A stretch of DNA of 41,199 bases from assembly GCF_029623395.1 (NCBI RefSeq), contig NZ_JAPYKK010000039.1:1-41199 (forward strand). The letters are read 5' to 3'. Under the pieces are notes generated by a model. It worked only from the letters and a program-made list of their open reading frames with translations, had not been told where the DNA came from and did no database searches. Numbering within the stretch: position 1 is the stretch's first letter; each line of letters begins with the position of its first letter. The position numbers and the translations under genes were made by a program. Of the stretch, positions 33,453 through 41,199 are shown one piece after another. This stretch comes from Sphingomonas echinoides (lineage in GTDB: Bacteria; Pseudomonadota; Alphaproteobacteria; Sphingomonadales; Sphingomonadaceae).

Positions 33453-36035
33453 TCAGAACCCCTTGCGGAGCGTGATTCCATAGGTGCGGGGTTCGTTGAT
33501 GTATGCGCTGTAGCTGCCCGACTGGATCACCGTGTTGAACGCGGACAGGAAGTAATTGTCGTTGCCAAGGTTGCGGACCCAGCCCTGGATCTGGAACGCG
33601 TCGGGCAGGTCGAGCCCGATGCTCGCGTTGACGGTCTTGACCTCGGCGCTGGCGATCGAGGCGGGGACGGTGTCGGTCAGCGCCGTCTTGCTGGTGTAGA
33701 CGAATTCGCCGCGCAGGAAGCCGCTGATCCGGTCGGTGATCTGCTGCGTATAGGTCGCGTTGACGTTGCCCGAGAATTCGGGGACGCCGCCCGGCCGTGC
33801 GCCGGTCAGGTCGCGGAACTGCGGGGCGAGCGTACCGGCGGGCGACCCTGCGGCCACCTGGCAGCGGGGATCGAACGCGAAGCACGGCGCGCGCGTGAAG
33901 CTGTCGTATTTCGCATCGAGATACGTGCCCGACGCGTTGAGCAGCAGCGCGCGGAACGGCTTGTACGAGGCCTCGGCTTCGACCCCGCGGACCGACTGGC
34001 TGCCCGCGTTGACGAGCGCGAAGCCGGTCCCGGTGAAGCCGTTCGACTGGAAGCCTTTGATCTTCTCGTCGAACACGGCGACGTTGAAGTACCCTCCGTT
34101 GAAGCGCGCCTTGGCGCCGATTTCATAGACCTCGACATTTTCCGGCGCGGCGGTGCGACCGACGCCGTTGTTGGGCGGACGGCTATCCGACGAAAGGTTG
34201 TACGCGCCCGCTTTCCAGCCGGTCGAATAGCTCGCGTAGACGTTGATGTTGCGCGTGAAATCGAACTTGGCGCGCGCCAGATAGGTAAATTTGTCGCCCT
34301 TCAGCACGCCGCTTTCGCTCGCGTTGGGGAAGTTGACCGGACCGTGATTGGCGGTGTCGGGATAGAAGAACTGGAGCGCGTTGAGCCCCGCGAACAGGTT
34401 GGTCGGAATCCGCGCCCCGGCGGGGGCAAGCGGGTTGAGGATCTGCAAGGGGAGGAAGCCCAGCTCGGGGACGTTGCGCAGGTTTAGCTGCGAGAAGCGA
34501 TCGGTCAGCACGACATTCGAGAAGGCCGATTTACGATCGTTGAGATACGCACCGCCGACGGTCAGCGTCAGACGCTCGAACAGCTTGTAATCCGCTTGCC
34601 CGAAGATCGAATAGGAAATGTCGTTGAGGCGGTAATTGTCGAGAATGCCCGTGCCTTGCGCGAAGTAGGTCTGGCCCGGAATGACCGTGGTATTGCCCCC
34701 GGCGCGTTGCAGCGCCTCGAGCTGGGTGATCGGCGAGGTGCCCGTCAGCGCGCCGCCGGTCGCCGCCAGCGCGGCGGCGTTGGCGAAGCGCCGTCCGTCC
34801 GCGCCGTACAGAATGTTGCGCCCGGTCTTGATCCGTTCGTCCGAATAGAAGCCGCCGAGCAACCAGTTGAACGGCCCCGCATAATCCGACGCGAGCCGGA
34901 TTTCCTGTGTGAACGTCTTGATCGTGTCGTCGGTAGTCTGGTTGGAGATGTCGCCGCCGGTGAAATCCACGTCGAGATCGGTGCGGTTGGTCTGGCGACG
35001 ATAGGCGGTGATCGAGGTCAGCTTGGCGAAGCCGAGGTTCCAGTCGATCTGGCCCGACACGCCCTTGCCGTTCAAGCGGTTGTTAGGCGCGGTGTTATAG
35101 ACGGCTTCGCGGTTGAACGGAGTGGCGGCATTGCCGACGAGTCCGCCGACACCGCCAATCGATCGCGGGAGGCCAATCAACTGCGTCAGCGGGCCGTTGG
35201 TGATCGTCACCGCGCCGCAGCAGACTTCGTTGATGTTGTTGAGATCGCCGATGATGCGGACCGAGAAGTTGGACGATGGTTCGAACAACAGGTCTGCGCG
35301 GAGCGACTGCCGATCACGACCGTTGACCTTCACGCCGTTGAGACGGTTGGTATAGAATCCCTCGCGCTGGTTGACGCTGCCGAACACCCGGAACGCCACC
35401 GTGTCGGTAATCGGTCCGGTAATCGATGCGCGCGCCTCGATGTTGCCCAGATTGCCGACGGTCGCCTCGGCGTTGCCGCCCCAGGTGAATTGCGGGCGCT
35501 TGGTCACGATCGAGATCGCGCCCGCCGCGACGTTCTTGCCGAACAGCGTCGATTGCGGTCCGCGCAACACTTCGATCCGCTCGAGCTCAGGAAGATCCGA
35601 AATCGACGAGGCGGAACGCGACCGGTAAACGCCGTCGATGAAAACGCCGACCGAGCTTTCGATCCCGATGTTGCCGTTGCCGTTGCCGAAGCCGCGGATC
35701 GTGAAGTTGGTCTGGCCTGCGCTTTGGAACTGCGTGACCTTGAGCGAGGGGACGCTCGCCTGAAGGTCGATCAAGTCGTGGATCTTGGCTTTCTTGATCG
35801 TGTCGTCGCTGGTCACCGCGACCGAGACGGGGACGTCCTGCAACGTCTGCTCGCGCTTGGTCGCGGTCACGATGATGTCGTCGGTGTCGGTCGCACTGCG
35901 ATCGATCTGCGGCGCGGCGGAAGTTGCAGCGGGGGCGCCCTGCGCTTGCGTGGTGGGGGGCGTATCCTGCGCAAAGGCAGGCGCCGCGTACAGCAATGCG
36001 ATTGCCGACGCGCCAAGCAGGTCCGACTTCCTCAT
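33453..36035 (-). CDS. TonB-dependent outer-membrane receptor (second)
   Basis: An 860-residue receptor. A signal peptide (cleavage after AFAQ) and a Pro/Ala/Thr spacer lead to a TonB-box-like segment (DDIIVTATKREQTLQDVPVSV), a plug domain (about 60-175; LIDLQASVPSL, FTIRGFGNG, VFIDGVYRSR, ERIEVLRGPQSTLFGKN) and a beta barrel ending with the classic terminal YGITLRKGF. This is the large sphingomonad-type receptor class for varied ligands (siderophores, plant sugars, aromatic compounds); the ligand is unknown. It stands alone, with its own terminator downstream and a 253-bp space upstream shared with divergent folE. That space contains an imperfect inverted repeat near 36085-36096. Confidence 0.95.
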   Translation of the reverse strand: MRKSDLLGASAIALLYAAPAFAQDTPPTTQAQGAPAATSAAPQIDRSATDTDDIIVTATKREQTLQDVPVSVAVTSDDTIKKAKIHDLIDLQASVPSLKVTQFQSAGQTNFTIRGFGNGNGNIGIESSVGVFIDGVYRSRSASSISDLPELERIEVLRGPQSTLFGKNVAAGAISIVTKRPQFTWGGNAEATVGNLGNIEARASITGPITDTVAFRVFGSVNQREGFYTNRLNGVKVNGRDRQSLRADLLFEPSSNFSVRIIGDLNNINEVCCGAVTITNGPLTQLIGLPRSIGGVGGLVGNAATPFNREAVYNTAPNNRLNGKGVSGQIDWNLGFAKLTSITAYRRQTNRTDLDVDFTGGDISNQTTDDTIKTFTQEIRLASDYAGPFNWLLGGFYSDERIKTGRNILYGADGRRFANAAALAATGGALTGTSPITQLEALQRAGGNTTVIPGQTYFAQGTGILDNYRLNDISYSIFGQADYKLFERLTLTVGGAYLNDRKSAFSNVVLTDRFSQLNLRNVPELGFLPLQILNPLAPAGARIPTNLFAGLNALQFFYPDTANHGPVNFPNASESGVLKGDKFTYLARAKFDFTRNINVYASYSTGWKAGAYNLSSDSRPPNNGVGRTAAPENVEVYEIGAKARFNGGYFNVAVFDEKIKGFQSNGFTGTGFALVNAGSQSVRGVEAEASYKPFRALLLNASGTYLDAKYDSFTRAPCFAFDPRCQVAAGSPAGTLAPQFRDLTGARPGGVPEFSGNVNATYTQQITDRISGFLRGEFVYTSKTALTDTVPASIASAEVKTVNASIGLDLPDAFQIQGWVRNLGNDNYFLSAFNTVIQSGSYSAYINEPRTYGITLRKGF

Positions 36036-36288
36036 CTGTCATCCTCTCGCTGCCACAGGTGCCGGTCTTCCCGCCGGATCTGCATTTTAGAATGTAGGGT
36101 TTGTGAAATAGCGTGTCGTTGAATCCGCCGTCAATCGCATAATGATACGTAGTTACGGAAGCGATGGGGCAGCGTTACCCAAAGGATACAGTTGCAAAGC
36201 AGGACCAATTCGGCTCCTTGAATAGCAACAGGCACGACGCGACGATTGCCGTAGCGTCAAAGCCGTTCCGGCAACCGAAAGAGCGACG

Positions 36289-36909
36289 ATGGATGACGAT
36301 GGAGCCCCGTTGAGTGAGGGCGATCTGGTGGCCGCGCCCGCAAAGCTTTTCGTTCCCGAAGACGTCGCCGAGGCCGTGCGCACGCTGATTCGCTGGACCG
36401 GCGACGATCCGACACGCGAAGGGCTGATCGAAACGCCGCAGCGAGTCGCACGCGCGTGGAAGGAATATTGCAGTGGATATCAGGATGATCCCGCAGTCCA
36501 TCTGAAGCGCGTGTTCGAGGAAGTGGGCGGCTATGACGAGATCGTCCTCCTGAAGGACATCCCGTTCCAGTCGCATTGCGAACATCACATGGCGCCGATC
36601 ATCGGCAAGGCGCACATCGCGTATCTGCCGTCGAACTGGGTGGTCGGCATTTCGAAGCTGGCGCGGGTCCTGCAGGCCTATTCGCGCCGGTTGCAGGTGC
36701 AGGAGCGGCTGACCGCGGAAGTCGCCAATTGCATTTGGGACAATCTCAAACCGCTGGGCGTCGCTGTCGTGATCGAGGCCAACCACGCGTGCATGACCGC
36801 GCGCGGCGTGCGGACGCCAGGCGTCTCGATGGTGACCAGCCGGATGATGGGCGTGTTCCGCGACGACGAGCGCAGCCGGAAGGAAATCCTCGCGCTGATG
36901 GGGTGCTGA
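36289..36909 (+). CDS. folE: GTP cyclohydrolase I
   Basis: This 206-residue enzyme converts GTP to 7,8-dihydroneopterin triphosphate, the first step of folate (and tetrahydrobiopterin) synthesis. Zinc ligands are present: Cys97 and His100 in QSHCEHHMAP, and Cys168 in NHACMTARGVR. The family signature SKLARVLQAYSRRLQVQERLT is intact. ATG 36289 follows an AAAGAGCG stretch. The gene opens an operon with a short-chain dehydrogenase (one-base overlap) and folB. Confidence 0.96.
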   Translation: MDDDGAPLSEGDLVAAPAKLFVPEDVAEAVRTLIRWTGDDPTREGLIETPQRVARAWKEYCSGYQDDPAVHLKRVFEEVGGYDEIVLLKDIPFQSHCEHHMAPIIGKAHIAYLPSNWVVGISKLARVLQAYSRRLQVQERLTAEVANCIWDNLKPLGVAVVIEANHACMTARGVRTPGVSMVTSRMMGVFRDDERSRKEILALMGC

Positions 36910-37673
36910 TGCAAGCCGAGCGAACCGTTCTCGTCACCGGCGCCGCCCGGCGCCTGGGCGCGACGATCGCCCGGCATCTGGCGGATTCAGGCGAGGGGGC
37001 AGGGTGGCGCGTCGCGATCCACCACCACAATTCCGCGGAGGAGGCAGAGGCCTTGTCGCGGCAGCTCGGCGGATCGATCGTGCTGACCGGAGACTTGGCG
37101 GACCCAGCGACCCCCGCCGCGCTGGTCGCGGCGGCGCGTAGCGGGTTCGGTGCGCCGCTGATGGCGGTCGTCAACAGCGCGTCGCTGTTCGATTACGATA
37201 CCCCGCCTGCTGTTTCCGCCGCGTCGCTGGAGCGGCACGCGCGCGTCAATCTCGATGCGCCCGTCCTGCTTGCCTGCGCGCTGGCCGCGCAGGATGATCT
37301 CGGCGATGGCGCGGTGGTCGACGTGCTCGACCAGAAGGTCGCCAATCTCAACCCCGACTTTTTCGCCTATAGTTGCGCCAAGATCGCGCTTGAGGGCGCC
37401 ACGACGATGCTCGCACAGGCGCTCGGCCCGCGGATCCGGGTCAACGCCGTTTCGCCCGGGTTGACGCTCCCGAGCGCGGACCAGAGCGAGGCGGAATTCC
37501 AGGCGGTGGCATCGCGCAACACGCTGCGCCGGCCCGTCGATCCAGAGGACGTGGCGCGCGCGGTGGCGTTCCTGCTCGATGCGCGCGGGATCGCCGGACA
37601 GAATCTTTTCGTCGATTGCGGGCAGCGGTTCCTGCCGTTGCCCCGCGATGTCATGTTCGAAAATCGGGTATGA
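36909..37673 (+). CDS. SDR oxidoreductase, FolM/pteridine-reductase-like
   Basis: A 254-residue short-chain dehydrogenase. The nucleotide motif is TGAARRLG, with the Arg-Arg that pteridine reductases use for NADPH. The catalytic Tyr-Lys is YSCAK, followed by IRVNAVSPGLTLPS. It sits between folE and folB with overlaps of one and four bases, so a role in reducing dihydropterins or dihydromonapterin/dihydrofolate, as for FolM and PTR1, is likely. This is inference from motif plus operon position. Confidence 0.85.
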   Translation: MQAERTVLVTGAARRLGATIARHLADSGEGAGWRVAIHHHNSAEEAEALSRQLGGSIVLTGDLADPATPAALVAAARSGFGAPLMAVVNSASLFDYDTPPAVSAASLERHARVNLDAPVLLACALAAQDDLGDGAVVDVLDQKVANLNPDFFAYSCAKIALEGATTMLAQALGPRIRVNAVSPGLTLPSADQSEAEFQAVASRNTLRRPVDPEDVARAVAFLLDARGIAGQNLFVDCGQRFLPLPRDVMFENRV

Positions 37674-38032
37674 CCAAGCCGGTCCGCTTCACCACCGTGC
37701 TCGACGGGCTCGAACTCGTCATGGGGCTGGGAATTCACCCGGGCGAACGCGCTGCGCCGCAGCGCGTGATCGTGTCGGTGCGGATGGAGGTCGTCTATCC
37801 TGCGCCGCCAGCCGACGACCGGATCGATCAGGTGCTCGATTATGATTTCGTGCGCAGCGGGATTCACGCGCTGGTGGCGGATCGTCACTTCGACCTGCAG
37901 GAAACGCTGTGCGAAGCGATCGCCGCCCTATGCTTCACCGACCCGCGCGTCGAGCGTGTGACGGTGCGGACGAGCAAGCCCGACGTCTATCCGGACGCCG
38001 CGGTCGGGTGTGAGATCGAGCGGGTGCGGTAG
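37670..38032 (+). CDS. folB: Dihydroneopterin aldolase
   Basis: This 120-residue enzyme cleaves 7,8-dihydroneopterin to 6-hydroxymethyl-dihydropterin and glycolaldehyde. The T-fold family motifs are visible: GIHPGERAAPQRVIVSV (substrate Glu), LDYDFVRSGI (Tyr), DLQETLCEAIA (Glu), and the catalytic Lys in VRTSKPDVYP. The start is ATG 37670, overlapping the SDR stop by 4 nt; a longer frame from 37616 lies within the SDR gene. A strong hairpin terminator follows. Confidence 0.9.
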   Translation: MTKPVRFTTVLDGLELVMGLGIHPGERAAPQRVIVSVRMEVVYPAPPADDRIDQVLDYDFVRSGIHALVADRHFDLQETLCEAIAALCFTDPRVERVTVRTSKPDVYPDAAVGCEIERVR

Positions 38033-38038
38033 CGAAAC

Positions 38039-38075
38039 CCACCCCGGCGCAGGCCGGGGTGGTTGTCGCTTTTAT
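38039..38075. terminator. Bidirectional terminator between folB and leuA
   Basis: A perfect 10-bp stem (38039-38048 with 38053-38062) closes a 4-nt loop. On the plus strand TTGTCGCTTTTATT follows, serving folB; on the minus strand GGGTTTCG follows, serving leuA, whose stop is 13 nt away. The two convergent genes plausibly share it. Confidence 0.75.
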
Positions 38076-39733
38076 TATACCCGGTTCGCCGCGCTCAGCA
38101 CGGCGCGTACGCTCGCAGTGGCGACGTCGGCATCAATCCCCACGCCGAACACGGTGCGCCCATCCGACGTGCGGCATTCGACATAGGCGACCGCCTGCGC
38201 ATTCGCGCCATGCCCGATCGCGTGCTCATTATAGTCGACCACGTCGAGCGTCGGCCCGGTTGACCCCTCCAGCGCCGCGATCACGCCCGAAATCAGCCCG
38301 TTGCCGCGCCCGGAGATCGATTGCTCGGTCCCGTCCACCGCGACATGCCCGACGAACACCCGGTCGCCGACACTGCCGCTTTCCTGATAATCGACCAGCC
38401 GGAACCGGTCCGCATCGCGCGCGAGATAGGTCGCGGCGAACTGTCCCCAGATGTCGGCGGCGTTGAGTTCGCGGCTCGTCTCGTCGGCGAGCCGCTGGAC
38501 GTGGCGGCTGAAGTCCGCCTGCAACCGCTTGGGGAGCTTCAATCCCTTGTCCTGCTCGATCACCCACGCGACGCCGCCCTTGCCGCTCTGCGAATTGACG
38601 CGGATCACGGCCTCGTAGCTGCGCCCGAGGTCGGCCGGGTCGATCGGCAGATAGGGGACCTCCCACAGCGGATCGTTCTTCGCTTCCTGCGCGGCGAAGC
38701 CCTTCTTGATCGCATCCTGATGGCTTCCCGAGAACGCCGTGAACACCAGGTCGCCCGCATAGGGCGTGCGCGGATGGACCGGCAGCTGCGTGCAATAATT
38801 CACCGTGCTGACGATCTCGTCGATGTCCGAGAAGTCGAGCTTCGGATCGACGCCCTGCGTGTACATATTGAGCGCGACCGTCACGAGATCGCAATTGCCG
38901 GTGCGCTCGCCATTCCCCAGCAGGCAGCCCTCGACCCGGTCCGCGCCCGCCATCAGGCCAAGCTCGGCGGCGGCGACGCCGGTGCCGCGGTCGTTATGCG
39001 GGTGGAGGCTCAAAGCGACGCAGTCCCGGTTCCGGATGTTCCGCCCGAACCATTCGATCTGGTCGGCATAGACGTTGGGCGTCGCGCATTCGACCGTCGC
39101 GGGCAGGTTGAGGATCAGTTTGTGGTCGGGCGTCGGCCGCAGCACGTCCATCACCGCCTCACACACCTCGAGCGAGAAATCGAGTTCGGCGGTCGAGAAC
39201 GTCTCCGGACTATATTCGAAATACCAGTCGGTATCGGGCTGCGCGGCGGCCTGATCACGCAGGATCATCGCGCCGTCGATCGCGATCTTCTTGACCTCCT
39301 CGCGCGTCATCCCGAACACGATCTTGCGCCACGCCGGGCTCACTGCGTTGTAGAGATGGACGATCGCGCGCGGCGCCCCGCGCAGCGACTCGAAACTCCG
39401 CTCGATCAGGTCGCGGCGCGACTGTGTCAGCACTTGAATCAGCGTGTCGTCGGGGATGCGGCCCGACTGGACCAGCCCGGAGATGAAATCGAACTCGGTC
39501 GCGCCCGCGGCGGGGAAGCCGACCTCGATCTCCTTGATCCCGACCTTGACGATCAGGTCGAACAGCCGGGTCTTCTTCTCGGCGTCCATCGGGTCGATCA
39601 GGGCCTGGTTGCCGTCGCGCAGATCGGTCGACAGCCAGCGTGGGGCGGTCTCGATGATCCGCGACGGCCACTGCCGGTCGAGCAAAGCGATTTGCGGAAA
39701 CGGTCGGTATTTGGTCGAGGGGTCGCGCAGCAT
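38075..39733 (-). CDS. leuA: 2-isopropylmalate synthase
   Basis: A 552-residue enzyme that joins acetyl-CoA to 2-oxoisovalerate, the first step of leucine synthesis. The TIM-barrel domain has LSTDLRDGNQALIDPM (metal Asp and catalytic Arg), IEVGFPAAG, and SLHPHNDRGTG with the two metal His, then GNGERTGNCDL. The C-terminal regulatory dimer domain (about 430-545) is the Leu-feedback site. The length fits the longer, actinobacterial-type LeuA also seen in alphaproteobacteria. The ribosome site is weak (ACGAG). A Leu-rich leader peptide and alternative hairpins lie upstream. Confidence 0.96.
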   Translation of the reverse strand: MLRDPSTKYRPFPQIALLDRQWPSRIIETAPRWLSTDLRDGNQALIDPMDAEKKTRLFDLIVKVGIKEIEVGFPAAGATEFDFISGLVQSGRIPDDTLIQVLTQSRRDLIERSFESLRGAPRAIVHLYNAVSPAWRKIVFGMTREEVKKIAIDGAMILRDQAAAQPDTDWYFEYSPETFSTAELDFSLEVCEAVMDVLRPTPDHKLILNLPATVECATPNVYADQIEWFGRNIRNRDCVALSLHPHNDRGTGVAAAELGLMAGADRVEGCLLGNGERTGNCDLVTVALNMYTQGVDPKLDFSDIDEIVSTVNYCTQLPVHPRTPYAGDLVFTAFSGSHQDAIKKGFAAQEAKNDPLWEVPYLPIDPADLGRSYEAVIRVNSQSGKGGVAWVIEQDKGLKLPKRLQADFSRHVQRLADETSRELNAADIWGQFAATYLARDADRFRLVDYQESGSVGDRVFVGHVAVDGTEQSISGRGNGLISGVIAALEGSTGPTLDVVDYNEHAIGHGANAQAVAYVECRTSDGRTVFGVGIDADVATASVRAVLSAANRV

Positions 39734-39780
39734 GATAGGTCTCGTCGGCAGAAGGGGGACGGGATTGGATCAGGCCCTCA

Positions 39781-39829
39781 GGCGCGTCGTGCGCAACGCG
39801 CACGCGGGAAGTCCGCGCCTAAGGGCGCG
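39781..39829 (-). promoter_or_regulatory. Attenuator-like mutually exclusive hairpins before leuA
   Basis: In the minus-strand RNA, segment 1 CGCGCC (39829-39824, in the last leader codons) can pair with segment 2 GGCGCG (39819-39814). Segment 2 can instead pair with segment 3 CGCGCC (39786-39781), enclosing a 7-bp hairpin (39788-39804). This is the layout of amino-acid attenuators: a ribosome stalled at the Leu codons would cover or free segment 1. There is no clear U-run after segment 3, so the mechanism may not be intrinsic termination. Confidence 0.6.
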
Positions 39830-39866
39830 TAAGTCGAAGCAGGCGGAGGGCTTGGACATACTTCAT
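39819..39866 (-). CDS. leuA leader peptide
   Basis: A 15-codon frame encodes MKYVQALRLLRLTRP followed by TAG. Four of the 15 codons are Leu (CTC, CTG, CTT, CTT), clustered at positions 7-12. It is 86 nt upstream of leuA on the same strand. The AGG-containing stretch CAGGTTG lies about 8 nt ahead of its ATG. The stop codon touches segment 2 of the mutually exclusive hairpins. Such Leu leader peptides upstream of leuA are known in proteobacteria; the match in position, codons and folds is good. Confidence 0.7.
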   Translation of the reverse strand: MKYVQALRLLRLTRP

Positions 39867-39969
39867 GGCTGCAACCTGAATAGCGTGATCCGCCTTCCCC
39901 TGTCCAGAGCCTGCGTGCCCTGATCCAAATCAGTGTGCAGCGCCGCGATCGGTGGTACCGCAAAACCGT

Positions 39970-40362
39970 ATGCGTCAGATCATTTATACCAGCGTGACGA
40001 CCAAGACGACCGGGCGAGCGGCGGACGACTGCACCGCGATCCTGCGGGTGGCGTCGGGACGCAACGGGCTCGATGGCATCACCGGGCTGTTGTACACCGA
40101 AGAGGATTCGTTCCTCCAGGTGATCGAGGGCCCGGAAGAGAGCGTCGCCGAACTGCTCGAGAGCCTCTACGCCGATACGCGGCACCGCGACATTCGCATC
40201 CTCGTCGACCAGATCGTCGAGCATCGCGAGTTTGGCGACTGGATGATGCTCCACCGCGACCGGCGCGAGACGTCGGACGCGTTCGACGATCGGCTGCGCG
40301 TCCGGCTGTCGCGCGTTTCGCCGGAGACGGCGAGCTATTTCAAGGCACTGACCGCAGCCTGA
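39970..40362 (+). CDS. BLUF-domain blue-light photoreceptor
   Basis: A 130-residue single-domain BLUF protein that would bind FAD and sense blue light. The photocycle residues are present: Tyr6 (IIYTS), Asn32 (GRNGLDGITG) and Gln50 (FLQVIEGP), with a Trp near residue 94 (FGDWMM). Only about 35 residues follow the core, so output must be by protein-protein contact. ATG 39970 is taken; a GTG at 39952 is possible. No strong ribosome site is seen. It is divergent from leuA, with about 100 bp between it and the leader peptide. The partner is unknown; no GGDEF/EAL gene adjoins. Confidence 0.92.
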   Translation: MRQIIYTSVTTKTTGRAADDCTAILRVASGRNGLDGITGLLYTEEDSFLQVIEGPEESVAELLESLYADTRHRDIRILVDQIVEHREFGDWMMLHRDRRETSDAFDDRLRVRLSRVSPETASYFKALTAA

Positions 40363-40405
40363 GCGGCACCGCTCGACCCGTCGGGCCGAACGATGCCGTC
40401 GGACG

Positions 40406-41026
40406 TTACTCCGCTTCGAACGCGGCGTTGATCGTCAGGTCGACCTTGTCGCCGACCAGCGGCAGATAGCCGTTGATCCCGAAGTCGCTGCGCTTGATCG
40501 AGGTCGTCGCAGCGAACCCGACGTTGGTCTTGTGCGCGCCGAACAGCGACGGGCCGGCACCGATGAAGCGCGCTGCGAGCACGACCGGCTTGGTCACGCC
40601 GTGCAGCGTCAGATTGCCCGTGATCGTCGCGTTCATGCCGTTGACCGCAACCTTGGTCGACACGAAGCGCGCCTCGGGGAATTTCGCGCCATCGAAGAAT
40701 TCCGGCTTCTGGAGATGCTCGTCGAGCGCGGCGACCGTGGTCGACACCTTGTTGACCGGGAACACGATCTCGACCTTCGCAGCGGCGGGGTTCTTCGGGT
40801 CGATCGTCAGCGATCCGGTCGGCTGTGTGAACTGGCCGGTGTATTCGCTGAAGCCGAGATGGTTGAGCGAGAAGACGACCTGGGTGTGGCCGCTGTCGAC
40901 CTTGTAGGTGCCGGCGGCGACCTTGGCGACGCTGCGCGTGCCGGGCGGGGTGGTCGGCATCTGCGCGACGAGCGGGGTTGCGGCGATCGCCGCGACGGCG
41001 GCGAGGAACATGGGTGTGCGCTGCAT
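40406..41026 (-). CDS. YceI-family periplasmic protein
   Basis: A 206-residue exported protein with signal peptide MQRTPMFLAAVAAIAATPLVAQ and a lipocalin-like YceI domain from about residue 38. Family stretches are GTYKVDSGHTQVVFSLNHLGFSEYTGQF, AKVEIVFPVNKVST, FFDGAKFPEARFVST and the C-terminal GDKVDLTINAAFEAE. YceI proteins bind isoprenoid-type lipids and are often induced by stress or high pH. ATG 41026 is fixed by AGGAG 9 nt upstream; a longer in-frame stretch lacks a ribosome site. It is convergent with the BLUF gene. Confidence 0.94.
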   Translation of the reverse strand: MQRTPMFLAAVAAIAATPLVAQMPTTPPGTRSVAKVAAGTYKVDSGHTQVVFSLNHLGFSEYTGQFTQPTGSLTIDPKNPAAAKVEIVFPVNKVSTTVAALDEHLQKPEFFDGAKFPEARFVSTKVAVNGMNATITGNLTLHGVTKPVVLAARFIGAGPSLFGAHKTNVGFAATTSIKRSDFGINGYLPLVGDKVDLTINAAFEAE

Positions 41027-41158
41027 GGGAATACTCCTGTTGGAGCATCGTTCTGCGGCAGATTGCGCGGATGCGACAAGCCCCGATTCGGCAACATACG
41101 GTTTCGTTGGCGGGGCGCGCGTGCCGGGGCGTGGCGTTGCTGGGCTTCCCCACCCCAA

Positions 41159-41185
41159 CCCCTCCCCTGAAGGGGAGGGGCTTTT
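41159..41185 (+). terminator. Terminator-like palindrome at window end
   Basis: CCCCTCCCC and GGGGAGGGG form a perfect 9-bp stem around TGAA (41159-41180), followed by CTTTT. No plus-strand gene precedes it here. Palindromes of this kind are widely repeated between genes in sphingomonads (recollection), so it may be a dispersed repeat or serve a gene beyond the window. Confidence 0.55.
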
Positions 41186-41199
41186 AAGGGGTATGGGCC

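Noticed and set aside
34596..36122. Open frame of 508 codons antisense to the second TonB receptor
   Set aside because: Arg/Asp/Val-rich shadow of a well-supported receptor gene.
1..41199. CRISPR arrays, insertion sequences, prophage or rRNA
   Set aside because: No regularly spaced repeats, transposase or integrase-like proteins, terminal inverted repeats with target duplications, or rRNA sequence were seen on either strand.

Overview
The window is a GC-rich, densely packed bacterial chromosome segment. Two SusC-like/TonB-dependent receptors, a TamA/TamB pair, frequent GTG/TTG starts, 1-4 nt gene overlaps and the general look of the proteins suggest an alphaproteobacterium of the Sphingomonas group. 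This is a judgement from family resemblance, not a phylogenetic test. No insertion sequence, phage gene, CRISPR array or rRNA was seen.

Layout, left to right. (1) 1-1576: the 5' part of hppD (tyrosine catabolism, cut by the window edge), divergent from a MarR regulator, with a 14-bp palindrome between them. (2) 1703-8067: tamA-tamB, the outer-membrane protein and envelope lipid-transport pair, overlapping by one base. (3) 8130-14614: a flavin monooxygenase of Baeyer-Villiger type, then a CecR-type TetR regulator heading a complete tripartite efflux operon (EmrA-like adaptor, EmrB-like pump, NodT-like outer-membrane lipoprotein). A perfect 16-bp palindrome lies just ahead of the regulator. (4) 14634-15821: argE. 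(5) 15822-20542: an AT-richer stretch with a structured 395-base intergenic region, an EAL phosphodiesterase, a TPR-containing hybrid-like histidine kinase and a stand-alone receiver. The base composition switches inside the kinase gene. (6) 20573-23939: methyltransferase, comF, grxC, a nitrilase-family hydrolase, a DUF1178 protein and tRNA-Arg(CCU). (7) 24031-30515: an SRAP protein, an S1/P1-nuclease-like gene broken by one in-frame TAA, a DUF218 protein and a TonB receptor (one apparent operon), then a secreted LpqC-like esterase. (8) 30641-33334: a soluble mini-chemoreceptor with a C-terminal Cache-like sensor, a K+ channel with an RCK domain, a SWIB-domain protein and a Tudor-like DUF2945 protein. 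(9) 33453-36035: a second TonB receptor. (10) 36289-38032: folE-SDR-folB, early steps of pterin/folate synthesis. (11) 38075-39866: leuA with a Leu-rich leader peptide and mutually exclusive hairpins, divergent from a BLUF photoreceptor. (12) 40406-41026: a periplasmic YceI protein, then a terminator-like palindrome at the end.

Most of the window is ordinary housekeeping and envelope biology. The points most worth a second look are the leuA attenuator, the nonsense-disrupted nuclease in the receptor/DUF218 operon, the inverted soluble chemoreceptor, and the structured region with a 17-codon ORF between argE and the EAL gene.
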